A stretch of DNA of 64,000 bases from Synergistaceae bacterium (GCA_021372895.1 JAJFTP010000095.1:25054-89053); one strand, 5' to 3'. Counted from the first letter of the stretch, positions 45,665 through 55,475 are shown. Notes: generated by a model from the letters alone, not told the origin. Made by a program: numbers and translations.

Positions 45665-47615
45665 CACCTACGATAAGGGGGCGGGCAGAGAGTTCCTTGT
45701 TTCCAACGGGCGTGGAAGCTACGGGTTCTCCACTGTTATAGGAGCCAACACCAGAAGGGAGCACGGTCTCCTCGTTGTCCGTCCCGAGGGAGAAAGGCAG
45801 CACTCAGTTCTTGTCAGCAAAATTGAAGAGACCCTTTTCGAAAACGGCAAGAAATACCAGCTTTCCACCAACCGCTACAAAGACCTTGTTTATCCCGACG
45901 GATACAGATATTTTCAGGAATATCAGGGAAATCCGTTTCCAAGCATGTTATTCGTTATTCACAGTATACTCCTAGAGAAATCAATTTTCATGCCGGCCGG
46001 TAAGGCGTGTACGATTCTCAAATACGAGCTTCTTGCGGCCCCGGACAAGGTTCGTCTGGATTTGCGCCCGTTGTTTGCCCACAGGATCAGCAGCGAGGTT
46101 TATTCCGACTCAGAAAAAAATGAATTTGAGGTGGAGCAGCAGGACACTTCGAGGATCGGCGTAAAAGGAAGAGGACATTCAAGCTACTGTTCCGTTACTT
46201 CCGGCACATGGTCGATCAAGCCTCTCTGGTTTGAGAACCTGATATACGAGCAGGACGACAGGGCTGATTCTCCCTCAGTCGATCATCTATGGTCTCCAGG
46301 GTTTGTAACAAATGAAATTTCCCAGGGAGAAGTAATCTATGTTGTGCTCTCTGATACCCCTCAGTCCTTCTCAATGGATGAACTGGCCGAAATGGAAAAA
46401 GAGGCTGCCGATAGATTTGAAAATATACTTGAACGGGCGAACCTTCCGGCATTCAGCAGCGCCGAGCAGGATATGATATTCGCATCTTATCATCTGATTG
46501 ACGACAGGGAATATCCTGTTTCACCGATATATACAGGATATCCTTCCGTTGAGTTCAAGGCCAGGGATACGTTCGTATCTTTGCCGGGGCTGACCCTGGC
46601 GACGGGCAGGGAAGATGTTGCAGAGCGTACGCTCAAATTCTGGTCGGATATATGCGAAAAAAACTCATGGGTGATGCCTGAACGTCTCGCATCCGACGGC
46701 ACTTATGTTTTTGAAGGTGTTGACAACGGGCTCTGGTTCATCTACGCGACAGACAAATACATGTCGCATATAGGGGATGAGTCTGTTAATCATAAAGATT
46801 TATGGAACGCTGTAAAACAAATAACAGACCGTTATATGGATGGTATCCCCGACCTTGATCTGACCTGCGGGGAGAATATGCTGCTTAAAGTAGATACGGA
46901 CAATCCACTGAGGCATTGGATGGATGCCATAGCCGGCGAAGAGATCGTGGTTCCTAGAAAAGGATACCTGGTAGAAGTGAATGCTCTATGGTACAACGCG
47001 CTTAAGGTCGCGGAGAAGTATGCCGGAATTTTTGAAGATGCGGACGCTGTAAAAAAATATGCCGCGGCGGCCGAAATCTGCGCAAAGTCGTTCTGTGAGG
47101 TATTCTGGAACAGCGAAGTAAACGGACTCTATGATTACGTCGATCCCGAATGCCCGAAATGTGAAACGGCGATCCGTCCCAACCAGATATTGGCTGTCTC
47201 GTTGCCATTCAGCCCACTGTCCGACAATATGGCTGTAAAAGTCATAACGCTTTGCTGGAATGAGCTTTACACGACCTACGGGTTGAGAACACTGGATCCG
47301 CATCAGGAGAAATTTAAGGGGCGTGCGGAAGGAAGACCGGATCAAAGGATAAAAGCCCGTTTCCGCGGAATGGCCTGGCCCTGGCTTCTCGGAGAGTTTA
47401 TCTCCGCATATATCAAGCATAACCCAACCAGAAGAGATCTGGGGTGGGTATTTATGAGGCCTTTCAATTCACACATCAGGCACGGCTGTCTTGGCGGAGT
47501 GGCAGAGATCTTTGACGGAATAATGCCTTACAGGCCGCATGGTGATGTATTGAGCGCAATGTCCCTTGGCGAACTTTTGAGGGTGTTGCACGAAGATCTT
47601 CAATTCGATGACTAA
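45639..47615 (+). CDS. Glycogen debranching enzyme (amylo-alpha-1,6-glucosidase type)
   Basis: This 658-aa enzyme is of the archaeal/bacterial GDE type that hydrolyses alpha-1,6 branches of glycogen or maltodextrins. The N-terminal domain begins FLVSNGRGSYGFSTVIGANTRREHGLL; the C-terminal (alpha/alpha)6 catalytic domain (about 270-650) carries RDTFVSLPGLTLATGR, GLWFIYATDKY, PRKGYLVEVNALWYNALK, IRPNQILAVSLP and YGLRTLDP. No signal peptide is present. I prefer ATG 45639 over ATG 45630, which is too close to the GGGG site. Overlap with whiA suggests co-expression of storage-carbon use with carbon-responsive regulators. Confidence 0.9.
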   Translation: MYLGKADVNTYDKGAGREFLVSNGRGSYGFSTVIGANTRREHGLLVVRPEGERQHSVLVSKIEETLFENGKKYQLSTNRYKDLVYPDGYRYFQEYQGNPFPSMLFVIHSILLEKSIFMPAGKACTILKYELLAAPDKVRLDLRPLFAHRISSEVYSDSEKNEFEVEQQDTSRIGVKGRGHSSYCSVTSGTWSIKPLWFENLIYEQDDRADSPSVDHLWSPGFVTNEISQGEVIYVVLSDTPQSFSMDELAEMEKEAADRFENILERANLPAFSSAEQDMIFASYHLIDDREYPVSPIYTGYPSVEFKARDTFVSLPGLTLATGREDVAERTLKFWSDICEKNSWVMPERLASDGTYVFEGVDNGLWFIYATDKYMSHIGDESVNHKDLWNAVKQITDRYMDGIPDLDLTCGENMLLKVDTDNPLRHWMDAIAGEEIVVPRKGYLVEVNALWYNALKVAEKYAGIFEDADAVKKYAAAAEICAKSFCEVFWNSEVNGLYDYVDPECPKCETAIRPNQILAVSLPFSPLSDNMAVKVITLCWNELYTTYGLRTLDPHQEKFKGRAEGRPDQRIKARFRGMAWPWLLGEFISAYIKHNPTRRDLGWVFMRPFNSHIRHGCLGGVAEIFDGIMPYRPHGDVLSAMSLGELLRVLHEDLQFDD

Positions 47616-47639
47616 AAAAGACAAAGGGATAAATTCTAT

Positions 47640-47668
47640 TTGACTTAAACGTGATATGGTTGCACAAT
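47640..47668 (+). promoter_or_regulatory. Candidate promoter of the gapA-pgk-tpiA operon
   Basis: TTGACT (47640-47645) is 17 bp upstream of CACAAT (47663-47668). The -35 is good and the -10 matches 4 of 6 positions. It lies about 75 bp before gapA. Confidence 0.4.
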
Positions 47669-47701
47669 CAAAACATACTGATAAATAATCTATGTCGGTA
47701 A

Positions 47702-48766
<1,065 letters not shown>

Positions 48767-48770
48767 ATCC

Positions 48771-49964
48771 ATGCAGCTGAGAACTTTTTCTCCAGGCGAT
48801 GTTGCCGGTAAAAAAGTTTTAGTCAGGGTGGACTTCAATGTCCCGATAGCGGATGGAAAGGTCAGCGATGTGACACGCATCGAAGCACATCTTCCAACGC
48901 TAAGGGCGCTCTTGGATGCGGGTGCCAGGATCGCCCTGATCTCCCACCTCGGCAGGCCAAAGGGGAAGTTCGAGCTCAAGTACAGCCTTGCGCCAGTAGG
49001 AGAAGAACTCGCAAAAATCACCGGCTGGAACGTAAAATTTGTGCCTGACTGCGTAGGCCCGGAAGTTGCTTCGGCTGTGGCATCGTGGAAAGACAGAGAT
49101 ATCCTTTTGCTGGAGAACGTACGCTTCCATGCGGAGGAAGAAAAAAACGACATCGCGTTTGCCGAAAAACTTGCAGCCGGATTTGATATTTTCGTAATGG
49201 ACGCGTTCAGCGCATCACACAGGGCACATTCTTCGACAAGGGCCATTGCGGATGTCCTGCCGTCATATGCCGGCTCCCTCATTCTGAAGGAAATAGAGAT
49301 GCTAAGCGCTGTCAGGGATGATCCAAGTAAACCATTTGTACTGGTTCTTGGCGGCGCCAAGGTATCTGATAAAATCGCAGTAGTCGAAAATATGATGACT
49401 AAAGTGGATTCAATACTTATAGGCGGCGGAATGGCATTCACGTTTTTGAAAGCCCAGGGATATGAAATAGGAAAATCACTTTGTGAAACAGACAAGCTTG
49501 AGTTTGCGGCGAAGATGCTCGAAGAAGCAGGGAAGCTTGGAGTAAATATATTACTTCCGTCGGATGTGGTTGTTGCGGATTCATTTGACTCTGATTCGCC
49601 GTATGAAATTGTCTCAGCATATGAAATGCCTGCAGGAAAGATGGGGCTTGACATAGGTCCTAATACAGCAGATGCCTTCAGAAAGGCAATAATTCCAGCG
49701 AGGACCGTGCTCTGGAATGGTCCTATGGGTGTTTTCGAGATGCCGGCATTTTCAGCCGGTACTCAGGCTGTGGCAAAAGCACTTGCTGATGCAACCCTTG
49801 CTGGCGCCCTCACCGTAGTGGGCGGTGGGGATTCTGCTGCTGCGGTGGCAAAATTTCATTACGATGATAAGGTTTCACATGTTTCGACCGGCGGGGGAGC
49901 CAGCCTTGAGTTCTTTGAAGGGAAGATGCTCCCTGGGATAGAACCATATGTAATAGCTGAATAA
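48771..49964 (+). CDS. pgk: Phosphoglycerate kinase
   Basis: The 397-aa product transfers phosphate between 1,3-bisphosphoglycerate and ADP. Motifs include VLVRVDFNVPI (about 17-27), LISHLGRPKGK, ENVRFHAEEEKND, DAFSASHRAHSST, VLGGAKVSDKI and the C-terminal GGGDSAAAV and VSTGGGASLEF. ATG 48771 is 4 bp after the gapA stop and follows AAAGGGG. The open frame from 48729 overlaps gapA and is not supported. Confidence 0.98.
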   Translation: MQLRTFSPGDVAGKKVLVRVDFNVPIADGKVSDVTRIEAHLPTLRALLDAGARIALISHLGRPKGKFELKYSLAPVGEELAKITGWNVKFVPDCVGPEVASAVASWKDRDILLLENVRFHAEEEKNDIAFAEKLAAGFDIFVMDAFSASHRAHSSTRAIADVLPSYAGSLILKEIEMLSAVRDDPSKPFVLVLGGAKVSDKIAVVENMMTKVDSILIGGGMAFTFLKAQGYEIGKSLCETDKLEFAAKMLEEAGKLGVNILLPSDVVVADSFDSDSPYEIVSAYEMPAGKMGLDIGPNTADAFRKAIIPARTVLWNGPMGVFEMPAFSAGTQAVAKALADATLAGALTVVGGGDSAAAVAKFHYDDKVSHVSTGGGASLEFFEGKMLPGIEPYVIAE

Positions 49965-49980
49965 GAGAATACCGTTGATC

Positions 49981-50028
49981 AAAGGCGATTTCGGCATAAA
50001 CTCTCGATAGAGAGCTGAGATCGCCTTT
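49981..50028 (+). other. Long stem-loop between pgk and tpiA
   Basis: AAAGGCGAT (49981-49989) pairs with ATCGCCTTT (50020-50028); the stem extends three more pairs and holds an inner CTCTC-gata-GAGAG stem. It is followed by ATCTATATGAGGAGG rather than a T-run, so it more likely tunes mRNA stability or tpiA expression than terminates transcription. Confidence 0.6.
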
Positions 50029-50051
50029 ATCTATATGAGGAGGAATTTGTT

Positions 50052-50840
50052 ATGCGCAGAAGATTCATAGCCGGAAACTGGAAAATGTTTAAGGGGCCGG
50101 CTGAGACAAGGGAGTTTTTGATTAAGTTTGCTTCTGATCTTTCAATGACAAGTGATATTTCCTCGGATATAAGCGCAGGAAATATGGAAATAGCAATATT
50201 TGCCCCTTCAATATCCCTTGATGCTGCAATTAAAGCTAAAAAAACTGCCCCAATAATTATAGGTGGGCAAAATGTCCACTGGGAGAAGAGCGGAGCGTTT
50301 ACCGGCGAAATATCAGTGCCCATGCTCACGGAAGTTGGATGTACCCATGTTATTATAGGACATAGTGAACGCCGTCATATATTCCGCGAGACAGACGAAG
50401 AACTTAACAAGAAGGTAATAGCTGCGACTCGCGGAGGCCTTACCCCGGTCTTCTGCGTCGGAGAGATGCTTGAGGAGCGGGAATCAGGCAACACTTTCGA
50501 TGTGATCAGAAAACAGCTCCTTGCCGGACTTAAGTCTATGGATCCGTCCGCTGTCGGAGATCAAGTTATAATAGCTTATGAGCCGGTATGGGCTATAGGG
50601 ACCGGAAAGACTGCAAGCAAAGAAGATGCCCAGGAAGTCTGTGCTTTTATCCGAAAGATCATCTCCGATACATTCGGTGAAGTGATCGCTGATAAAGTCC
50701 TGATCCTTTACGGAGGAAGCGTAAAACCAGAGAACACCGGTGACATCCTTTCGCAGGAGGATATTGACGGCGTGCTGGTAGGCGGAGCTTCACTGGAGCC
50801 GGACAGTTTTCTGGCGATAGCAAAAGCTGCAGTTATCTGA
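50052..50840 (+). CDS. tpiA: Triosephosphate isomerase
   Basis: This 262-aa TIM-barrel enzyme interconverts dihydroxyacetone phosphate and glyceraldehyde-3-phosphate. N-terminal FIAGNWKMFKG contains the catalytic Asn and Lys; IIGHSERR holds the catalytic His, and YEPVWAIGTGKTA the catalytic Glu; ILYGGSVKPENT is the phosphate-binding loop. ATG 50052 follows GAGGAGG at good spacing. It ends the glycolytic operon. Confidence 0.98.
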   Translation: MRRRFIAGNWKMFKGPAETREFLIKFASDLSMTSDISSDISAGNMEIAIFAPSISLDAAIKAKKTAPIIIGGQNVHWEKSGAFTGEISVPMLTEVGCTHVIIGHSERRHIFRETDEELNKKVIAATRGGLTPVFCVGEMLEERESGNTFDVIRKQLLAGLKSMDPSAVGDQVIIAYEPVWAIGTGKTASKEDAQEVCAFIRKIISDTFGEVIADKVLILYGGSVKPENTGDILSQEDIDGVLVGGASLEPDSFLAIAKAAVI

Positions 50841-50914
50841 GATATCCATAGATTTTATTATATCATAAACATAACATAAGAATTATTATAAGACATAAGA
50901 TAATTTTATAATCG

Positions 50915-50944
50915 TTGACCAATTATTATAGAAAGGGTTATACT
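50915..50944 (+). promoter_or_regulatory. Promoter of the leader and binding-protein gene
   Basis: TTGACC (50915-50920) and TATACT (50939-50944) are 18 bp apart in AT-rich DNA. Transcription would start near 50951, about 277 nt before the start codon. Confidence 0.65.
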
Positions 50945-50950
50945 AAGCAA

Positions 50951-51150
50951 GTAAAGGGGCTGGTGCATTGATCTTCTCCACTGAAAATTTTCGGTGCGGC
51001 GGATGCATGAGTTCCTTGGAAACCATCTGTTTGCAGGTATTCGGCCCGTAGTTTGGGCGGTTTTTCGTGCAAAGAGAAAGGACCGCCGAGAATTGTATTT
51101 TCGTCGAGGAGCCTTTTATCTTTGCGGGGTTCCTCGTTTTTTTGTCTTTG
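50951..51150 (+). ncRNA. Structured 5' leader ending in a terminator; riboswitch candidate of unknown class
   Basis: The gap 50841-51227 holds no gene. Between the promoter and a perfect terminator lie several inverted repeats: TGCAT/ATGCA (50964-50968 with 51003-51007) enclosing a CACTGAAA/TTTCGGTG hairpin (50979-50996); a UGG-AAA-CCA mini-hairpin near 51017-51025; and GGCGGTTTTTC/GAAAGGACCGCC (51056-51066 with 51076-51087). The compact multi-stem part followed by a terminator 84 nt before the start codon is the layout of a transcription-attenuating riboswitch. I could not match it to TPP, SAM, cobalamin, guanidine, Moco, T-box or c-di-GMP consensus from memory. Confidence 0.55.
51105..51143 (+). 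terminator. Rho-independent terminator inside the leader
   Basis: CGAGGAGCC (51105-51113) pairs with GGTTCCTCG (51128-51136) in nine consecutive pairs, including G-T, followed by seven T residues (51137-51143). It precedes the coding start by 84 nt, so it must be overridden for expression. Confidence 0.88.
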
Positions 51151-51227
51151 TAGATTTTAGCAGCTTGGATAAACTAAGCAGGCAACTATTTATTAAAAAC
51201 AATATATATAAAAGGGAGAATATCATC

Positions 51228-52169
51228 ATGAAAAAGAAAAGTTTAATAATTTATGCATTAGTCGTTGTTTCAGCAATGTTTTTTATTGCTGCTCCTCTGC
51301 TTGCGGCGGATTTCCCTGCAAAATTGGGAATTACCTATGTAAAAGCCCCCCTTAACATCCCTTCGATCGTGGCAAAAGAACTCAAAATATTTGAAAAAAG
51401 TTTTCCGGGGGTCTCCTTAAGTTTTCCTGAACTTACTCAGGGGCCACAGCAGACCGCTGCTCTCGCCTCCGGTGAAATCGGAATAGCCAGCTGTCTGGGG
51501 GCCACTTCTGCAATACTTGCAGCATCCGAGGGCCTGGACATAAAGATCTTTGCCATATATTCACGTGCCCCCAAGGCATTTATGATAGTCGTCAAAGATC
51601 CATCAATAAAGACTGTGAGAGATCTTAAGGGTAAAAAAGTTGCAGGCCCGAAGGGGACGATCCTCCACCAGCTCCTGGCGGCAGCCCTTGCCAAAGAAGG
51701 CATGACGATAAAGGACGTTGATCACATTGTGATGGGTATCCCAGCAGCAGGGAGCGCTCTGGAGAATGGGAGCGTCGATGCCGCCCTTATGGCGGGCCCT
51801 GCGGCATATACATCGCTGGCTTCCGGCGCGAGAATGCTGACAAACGGCGAAGGCCTGATCGATGCGACCATAGTCATTGCTACGACCGCCAAATACATGA
51901 AGGAGTATCCCAAGGTGATCACCCGGTTTATGGCTGCGCATAAAAAAACACTTGCATGGATAAAAAAGAACCCTGATAAAGCGAAGGCAATGACACAGAA
52001 GGAAACAGGCCTGCCGATGGAAGCTGTGAACGCCATGTATCCATGGTACGATTTTGATCCGGTCATACATAAAACGGATATAGAGGAGCTTGAAAGGACT
52101 CAGACCTTTATGCTTGAAAATGGGCTTCAGAGAAATAAAATCGACATAAGCACGGTAATTGCAAAATAA
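51228..52169 (+). CDS. ABC-transporter substrate-binding protein, NitT/TauT/SsuA-like
   Basis: This 313-aa exported protein has a signal peptide (MKKKSLIIYALVVV...LLAAD, cleavage near 24-25; no lipobox Cys). The mature part resembles the NMT1/SsuA/TauA group: ITYVKAPLNIPSIVAKELKIFEK, ALASGEIGIAS, VRDLKGKKVAGPKGTILHQLL, ALENGSVDAALMAGPAAY. Members bind sulfonates, nitrate, taurine, pyrimidine precursors and similar solutes; the ligand cannot be read from sequence. No permease or ATPase gene is adjacent. An open frame extends back to 50994 through the leader but only ATG 51228 has a ribosome site (AAGGGAG) and signal peptide. It is convergent with the nitrogenase-like operon. Confidence 0.85.
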   Translation: MKKKSLIIYALVVVSAMFFIAAPLLAADFPAKLGITYVKAPLNIPSIVAKELKIFEKSFPGVSLSFPELTQGPQQTAALASGEIGIASCLGATSAILAASEGLDIKIFAIYSRAPKAFMIVVKDPSIKTVRDLKGKKVAGPKGTILHQLLAAALAKEGMTIKDVDHIVMGIPAAGSALENGSVDAALMAGPAAYTSLASGARMLTNGEGLIDATIVIATTAKYMKEYPKVITRFMAAHKKTLAWIKKNPDKAKAMTQKETGLPMEAVNAMYPWYDFDPVIHKTDIEELERTQTFMLENGLQRNKIDISTVIAK

Positions 52170-52220
52170 ATCTGCCATATACGCGCTGTTTTTTTGTTAC
52201 CGATGATTTGCCGGATACAG

Positions 52221-53390
52221 TTACAGTTTTATGTTCTGAAGAAGGTCCTCAAAACAGCTGCTATCATAGAGACTGCCTGAGACAGCGTAGTGTGGCATGT
52301 TAAAATAAACACCGTGCCATTCGCCGGGAATGGCACGTTTAAAAAGTGGATCTCCGACTATTCCCCTATATCCGCGTCCTGTGATAAGCGCACGGAGGTC
52401 GTCCTCTTCTTTTAATACGGCATCGCCTGATTCTGAAATGGTTTTATCAAACATAAACCAGGTGGCGACATCAACATGCTGAGATCCGCTCTTTATCCGA
52501 AGGGATTCACGCACTGCATTCGCCACCACCTGCTGGTTTATTACCAGCAGACTGTCGTTATCATCTGAGCTTGCCATGTTCACTGCGCCATGCGCTTTGA
52601 TATTATTATGTCCGTCGTCATTTCCTGCGGCAGCTTCTTTGATTTTTATCCTCAGGGCGTCCTCTGTACCGGCAAATGGGAATCCGGCTATGTATGGCGT
52701 GCCGAATTTTTCTTTAAGAAATTTTGCCGGCTTAAGGCCCGATGGCGACACAACGAGGTTACACAAGACTTCTCCCGCTTTTTTTATTTCCTCCAGTCCG
52801 GCCCCCATACCATAACATGCCGGTTTTTTATATCCCCAATCTTTCAGAAGGCCCGTTATATATTCTGCGCTGTGAAGGCCAGGCATATCAAGAGGTGTCG
52901 CGCCTATGATGCCTATATCGGGCATTTGCCCCTGCCCTGTTTTGTCTTTTGCAAATGTTTTGAAGAGCTCCATATATGCCTTCTCCTGCCCCTTATCATA
53001 AAGCTCCATCCCATTCGTTTCGACTGCAAATACAGGGAGTTCGGTGCGACCGCGCAAAACACGGGTCAGCGCTTTGAAATCAGTCCCGATTACTGATGGC
53101 GCCGGAGTGGATATTATTGCTATAAAACTGCATCGGATGTTATCTGTTGCATCGGCGATTTTATCTAACAGCTTGTCATCACGGCCAAATATCGCATCCA
53201 TATCCCTGAGGCCCGCGCTAAATAGGGCAGTTTTACTTCCATACCAACGCGGCTCATCATAGCCGCAAATATTTCCTGTGCATCCACCCGCATCATATAC
53301 TACGATCAGGCCGCCAAGCTCAAAGAGCACGGAAACAGCGCCGGAATAATCCGGGGCAAACGGAGCCAAAAATTTGAACAGACCTTTCAT
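52221..53390 (-). CDS. NifK-like nitrogenase component 1 protein
   Basis: This 389-aa protein belongs to the nitrogenase component 1 (NifD/K/E/N, BchN/B/Y/Z) superfamily. It begins PFAPDYSGAVSVLFELGGLIV, then AGGCTGNICGYDEPRW, and has ISTPAPSVIGTDFKAL. Aligned with NifK by eye, the P-cluster positions C70 and C153 are not Cys (Pro13/Asp14 region and Pro97 region), while C95 corresponds to C37. C42 and C87 are additional. It thus offers one cluster ligand, like the B subunit of protochlorophyllide reductase, which offers an Asp. It lies 10 bp after the NifD-like gene. The substrate is unknown. Confidence 0.85.
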   Translation of the reverse strand: MKGLFKFLAPFAPDYSGAVSVLFELGGLIVVYDAGGCTGNICGYDEPRWYGSKTALFSAGLRDMDAIFGRDDKLLDKIADATDNIRCSFIAIISTPAPSVIGTDFKALTRVLRGRTELPVFAVETNGMELYDKGQEKAYMELFKTFAKDKTGQGQMPDIGIIGATPLDMPGLHSAEYITGLLKDWGYKKPACYGMGAGLEEIKKAGEVLCNLVVSPSGLKPAKFLKEKFGTPYIAGFPFAGTEDALRIKIKEAAAGNDDGHNNIKAHGAVNMASSDDNDSLLVINQQVVANAVRESLRIKSGSQHVDVATWFMFDKTISESGDAVLKEEDDLRALITGRGYRGIVGDPLFKRAIPGEWHGVYFNMPHYAVSGSLYDSSCFEDLLQNIKL

Positions 53391-53400
53391 TAAAAGCCTC

Positions 53401-54717
53401 CTAAATTACCAGATAGGAACCGTGCATCTGTTCTCTGTGACTCTTGGGGTTTGCGATGCTGTCTTCGATCTGTCTCAACAGGGAGATCAGGCCTCTGTAG
53501 CCGAATGGTTGGCGTTCTGTGTTCCATGAGAGGCACACAGCATCTGGAAAATAATATCCTGCGTCAAGGCCGATCGCGACGTCTGCGCCGGACATCGCAT
53601 TGCTGTAATTGAGCATTGCCGGATATACGCTGGAATATACGCGTGTTTCAGGGCTTGATACCTTGAGCATGCGGATATAGCGGCGATCCTCTTCGTTTAT
53701 CATGTGAGTGAATATGAAGGGGACCTCCATGCCGTATTTAATGAGAGCCGCAGAAATTTCAAAGGGGTTACCGTTTACTGTCTGCCCCACCGCAAATTTC
53801 ATACCGCGATGTTGCTTTGAAAATATTTCCGTTGCGTGCCGGGCTTCATCATAATATTGGGTATCATTTAATTTAAATTCTAATGTTTCGGCAAGAAGAG
53901 AATACTGTTCCCTTATTGCGTTTATGTCATAAAGATGCTCAAGGCGGTGGTATGGGATCCCAAGTTTTTTTTTAAGATCTTCTGCCGCCGGGATTGCAAG
54001 CGATGTCAGTACCAGATCCAAAGATGCCTGTCCCATCTCCATATATTCTTCAAATGTGCGGCAGGCGGATATCTGATTCATCCTCTGTATTCCTGCCTGG
54101 CTCAGAAGAAGCCGGAGTTCGCAGTCATCATCAAGAGGGACAAAATTACCCAGGAGGTTTACCGTGTCGGATCTTTGTTCCGAATGTTTAAGACAGTAGT
54201 ACAGAGACTGCTGTATTGATGCCATGGGTGGTTTTTTCCCTTCTCGCGTTATAGGATCCATATAGGCGGGAACTACAGGGATGCCGCAAGTTTGCTCGGC
54301 TTTTCGGCAGACGCGTTCCAGATCGGTACCAAGCAGGGCATCGATGCAGCTGGTACAGATCATCAAAACTTTAGGGCGGGGTTTTGTCGAGTCGCATATC
54401 TCTTTCGCTGCCTGGGAAATTCGTGCAAGATGACGTCCTGTTACAAGGTCCCGTTCGTCCATGTGCATGTAACATATGCGGTCGGCGAAGCCTGTCTCAT
54501 TCCCCGCAATTGTCCCATGTCTGCCGCAGCAGCCTGGTGCGACCATTAGCATCATTGCCTCCGGCAACAGCAGCCCCGTGCGTTTAACACCGAATCCGCT
54601 GGCGCCCGGTGAGTTATAATGCAGGTGACAGCGCGGCACAGTTTGGTTCATCAGTCCGCCTTGCCTGCGAACGGCAAGTTCTTTTATCGTTGCAAAGAAG
54701 GGGTCGTCAGCCATCAT
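53401..54717 (-). CDS. NifD-like nitrogenase component 1 protein
   Basis: This 438-aa protein is the larger component 1 subunit. Three segments match the P-cluster ligand positions of NifD: C30 ([14 protein letters not shown]), C63/C64 (APGCCGRHG) and C121/C124 ([14 protein letters not shown]). The FeMo-co ligands are missing: no Cys at the position of NifD C275 (before KKKLGIPYH) and no His at that of H442 (RQPFGYRGL). It therefore is not an N2-fixing nitrogenase alpha subunit and belongs with the nitrogenase-like reductases. It overlaps the NifH-like gene by 4 bp (ATGA). Confidence 0.87.
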   Translation of the reverse strand: MMADDPFFATIKELAVRRQGGLMNQTVPRCHLHYNSPGASGFGVKRTGLLLPEAMMLMVAPGCCGRHGTIAGNETGFADRICYMHMDERDLVTGRHLARISQAAKEICDSTKPRPKVLMICTSCIDALLGTDLERVCRKAEQTCGIPVVPAYMDPITREGKKPPMASIQQSLYYCLKHSEQRSDTVNLLGNFVPLDDDCELRLLLSQAGIQRMNQISACRTFEEYMEMGQASLDLVLTSLAIPAAEDLKKKLGIPYHRLEHLYDINAIREQYSLLAETLEFKLNDTQYYDEARHATEIFSKQHRGMKFAVGQTVNGNPFEISAALIKYGMEVPFIFTHMINEEDRRYIRMLKVSSPETRVYSSVYPAMLNYSNAMSGADVAIGLDAGYYFPDAVCLSWNTERQPFGYRGLISLLRQIEDSIANPKSHREQMHGSYLVI

Positions 54718-55475
54718 GAAATTCCTTGCGGGTCATTCATAATACGATCGGCAAACTCAAAAAATATTTGGCTTATTGGAAGCAAGGGGTCCCCTTCTAT
54801 AACCGTCTTACCGATGTTCTCATAAGACTGTATATTCCTGTCGCGTGGTATGTCTGCAATGATCTGCAGGCCCGCCTTATCCGCAAAGGCACGTACGTGT
54901 TTCTCTTCGTCCTCTACGTTTCTGCGGTTCAGTATTATTCCCATTACCTTTGCATAACCGCTGTCTGCAAAATTATTGACTGCGGTGTTGATGTTATTCG
55001 CGGCAAACAGCGCCATCTTCTCCCCAGAGGTAACTATAAGGACTTCTTCTGCATAGCCCTCCCTGATCGGCGCGGCAAATCCGCCGCATACTACGTCGCC
55101 GAGTACATCGTAAAGGACTATGTCCGGTCTGTATCTGCCAAAAATATCAAGTTCCTCCAGCAGGCCGAATGTGGCTATGATGCCGCGTCCCGCACACCCC
55201 AAACCCGGAGTCGGACCGCCGGTTTCAATACACAGCACGCCGCCGAATCCGATCTTTACAATGTCCTCCGCGACAGGATCGCCGTCCTGCTCTCGAAGGC
55301 GGTTCATCACAGGTTCAGGAGCCTCTCCATTGAGAAGATTTATAGTGGAATCTGCCTTAGGGTCACAACCTATCTGCATGACTTTATATCCCCTGGCTGC
55401 GAGAGCTGCGGAAAGATTGCTTGTAACCGTCGATTTGCCTATGCCGCCTTTACCGTAAATGGCAATTTTTTTCAT
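54714..55475 (-). CDS. NifH-like ATP-dependent iron protein
   Basis: This 253-aa protein is a NifH/BchL/CfbC-family reductase that delivers electrons with ATP hydrolysis. P-loop GKGGIGKST is at 8-16, switch I D38 (GCDPKAD), 4Fe-4S cysteines C94 (GLGCAGRG) and C130 (LGDVVCGGF), switch II D123, and the exposed R97 next to C94 are all present. It is shorter than N2-fixing NifH (about 290 aa), lacking the long C-terminal extension. ATG 55475 has AAGGG upstream. It lies 34 bp after rsfS on the same strand; no separate promoter is clear. Confidence 0.93.
   Translation of the reverse strand: MKKIAIYGKGGIGKSTVTSNLSAALAARGYKVMQIGCDPKADSTINLLNGEAPEPVMNRLREQDGDPVAEDIVKIGFGGVLCIETGGPTPGLGCAGRGIIATFGLLEELDIFGRYRPDIVLYDVLGDVVCGGFAAPIREGYAEEVLIVTSGEKMALFAANNINTAVNNFADSGYAKVMGIILNRRNVEDEEKHVRAFADKAGLQIIADIPRDRNIQSYENIGKTVIEGDPLLPISQIFFEFADRIMNDPQGIS

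Noticed and set aside
50951..51150. TPP, SAM, cobalamin, guanidine, Moco, c-di-GMP riboswitch or T-box
   Set aside because: Key conserved strings I can recall for these classes (for example the TPP CUGAGA/GAUCUGGAUAAU parts or the T-box UGGNACCGCG) are not present; GGACCGCC near 51080 is only a superficial T-box resemblance.
50994..51227. In-frame N-terminal extension of the binding protein through the leader
   Set aside because: It covers the terminator and leader stems, has no ribosome site, and would bury the signal peptide; ATG 51228 has a good site.
52221..55475. A true N2-fixing nitrogenase (nifHDK)
   Set aside because: The D-like protein lacks the FeMo-co Cys and His ligands, the K-like protein lacks two P-cluster Cys, both are short, and no nifB/E/N is present.
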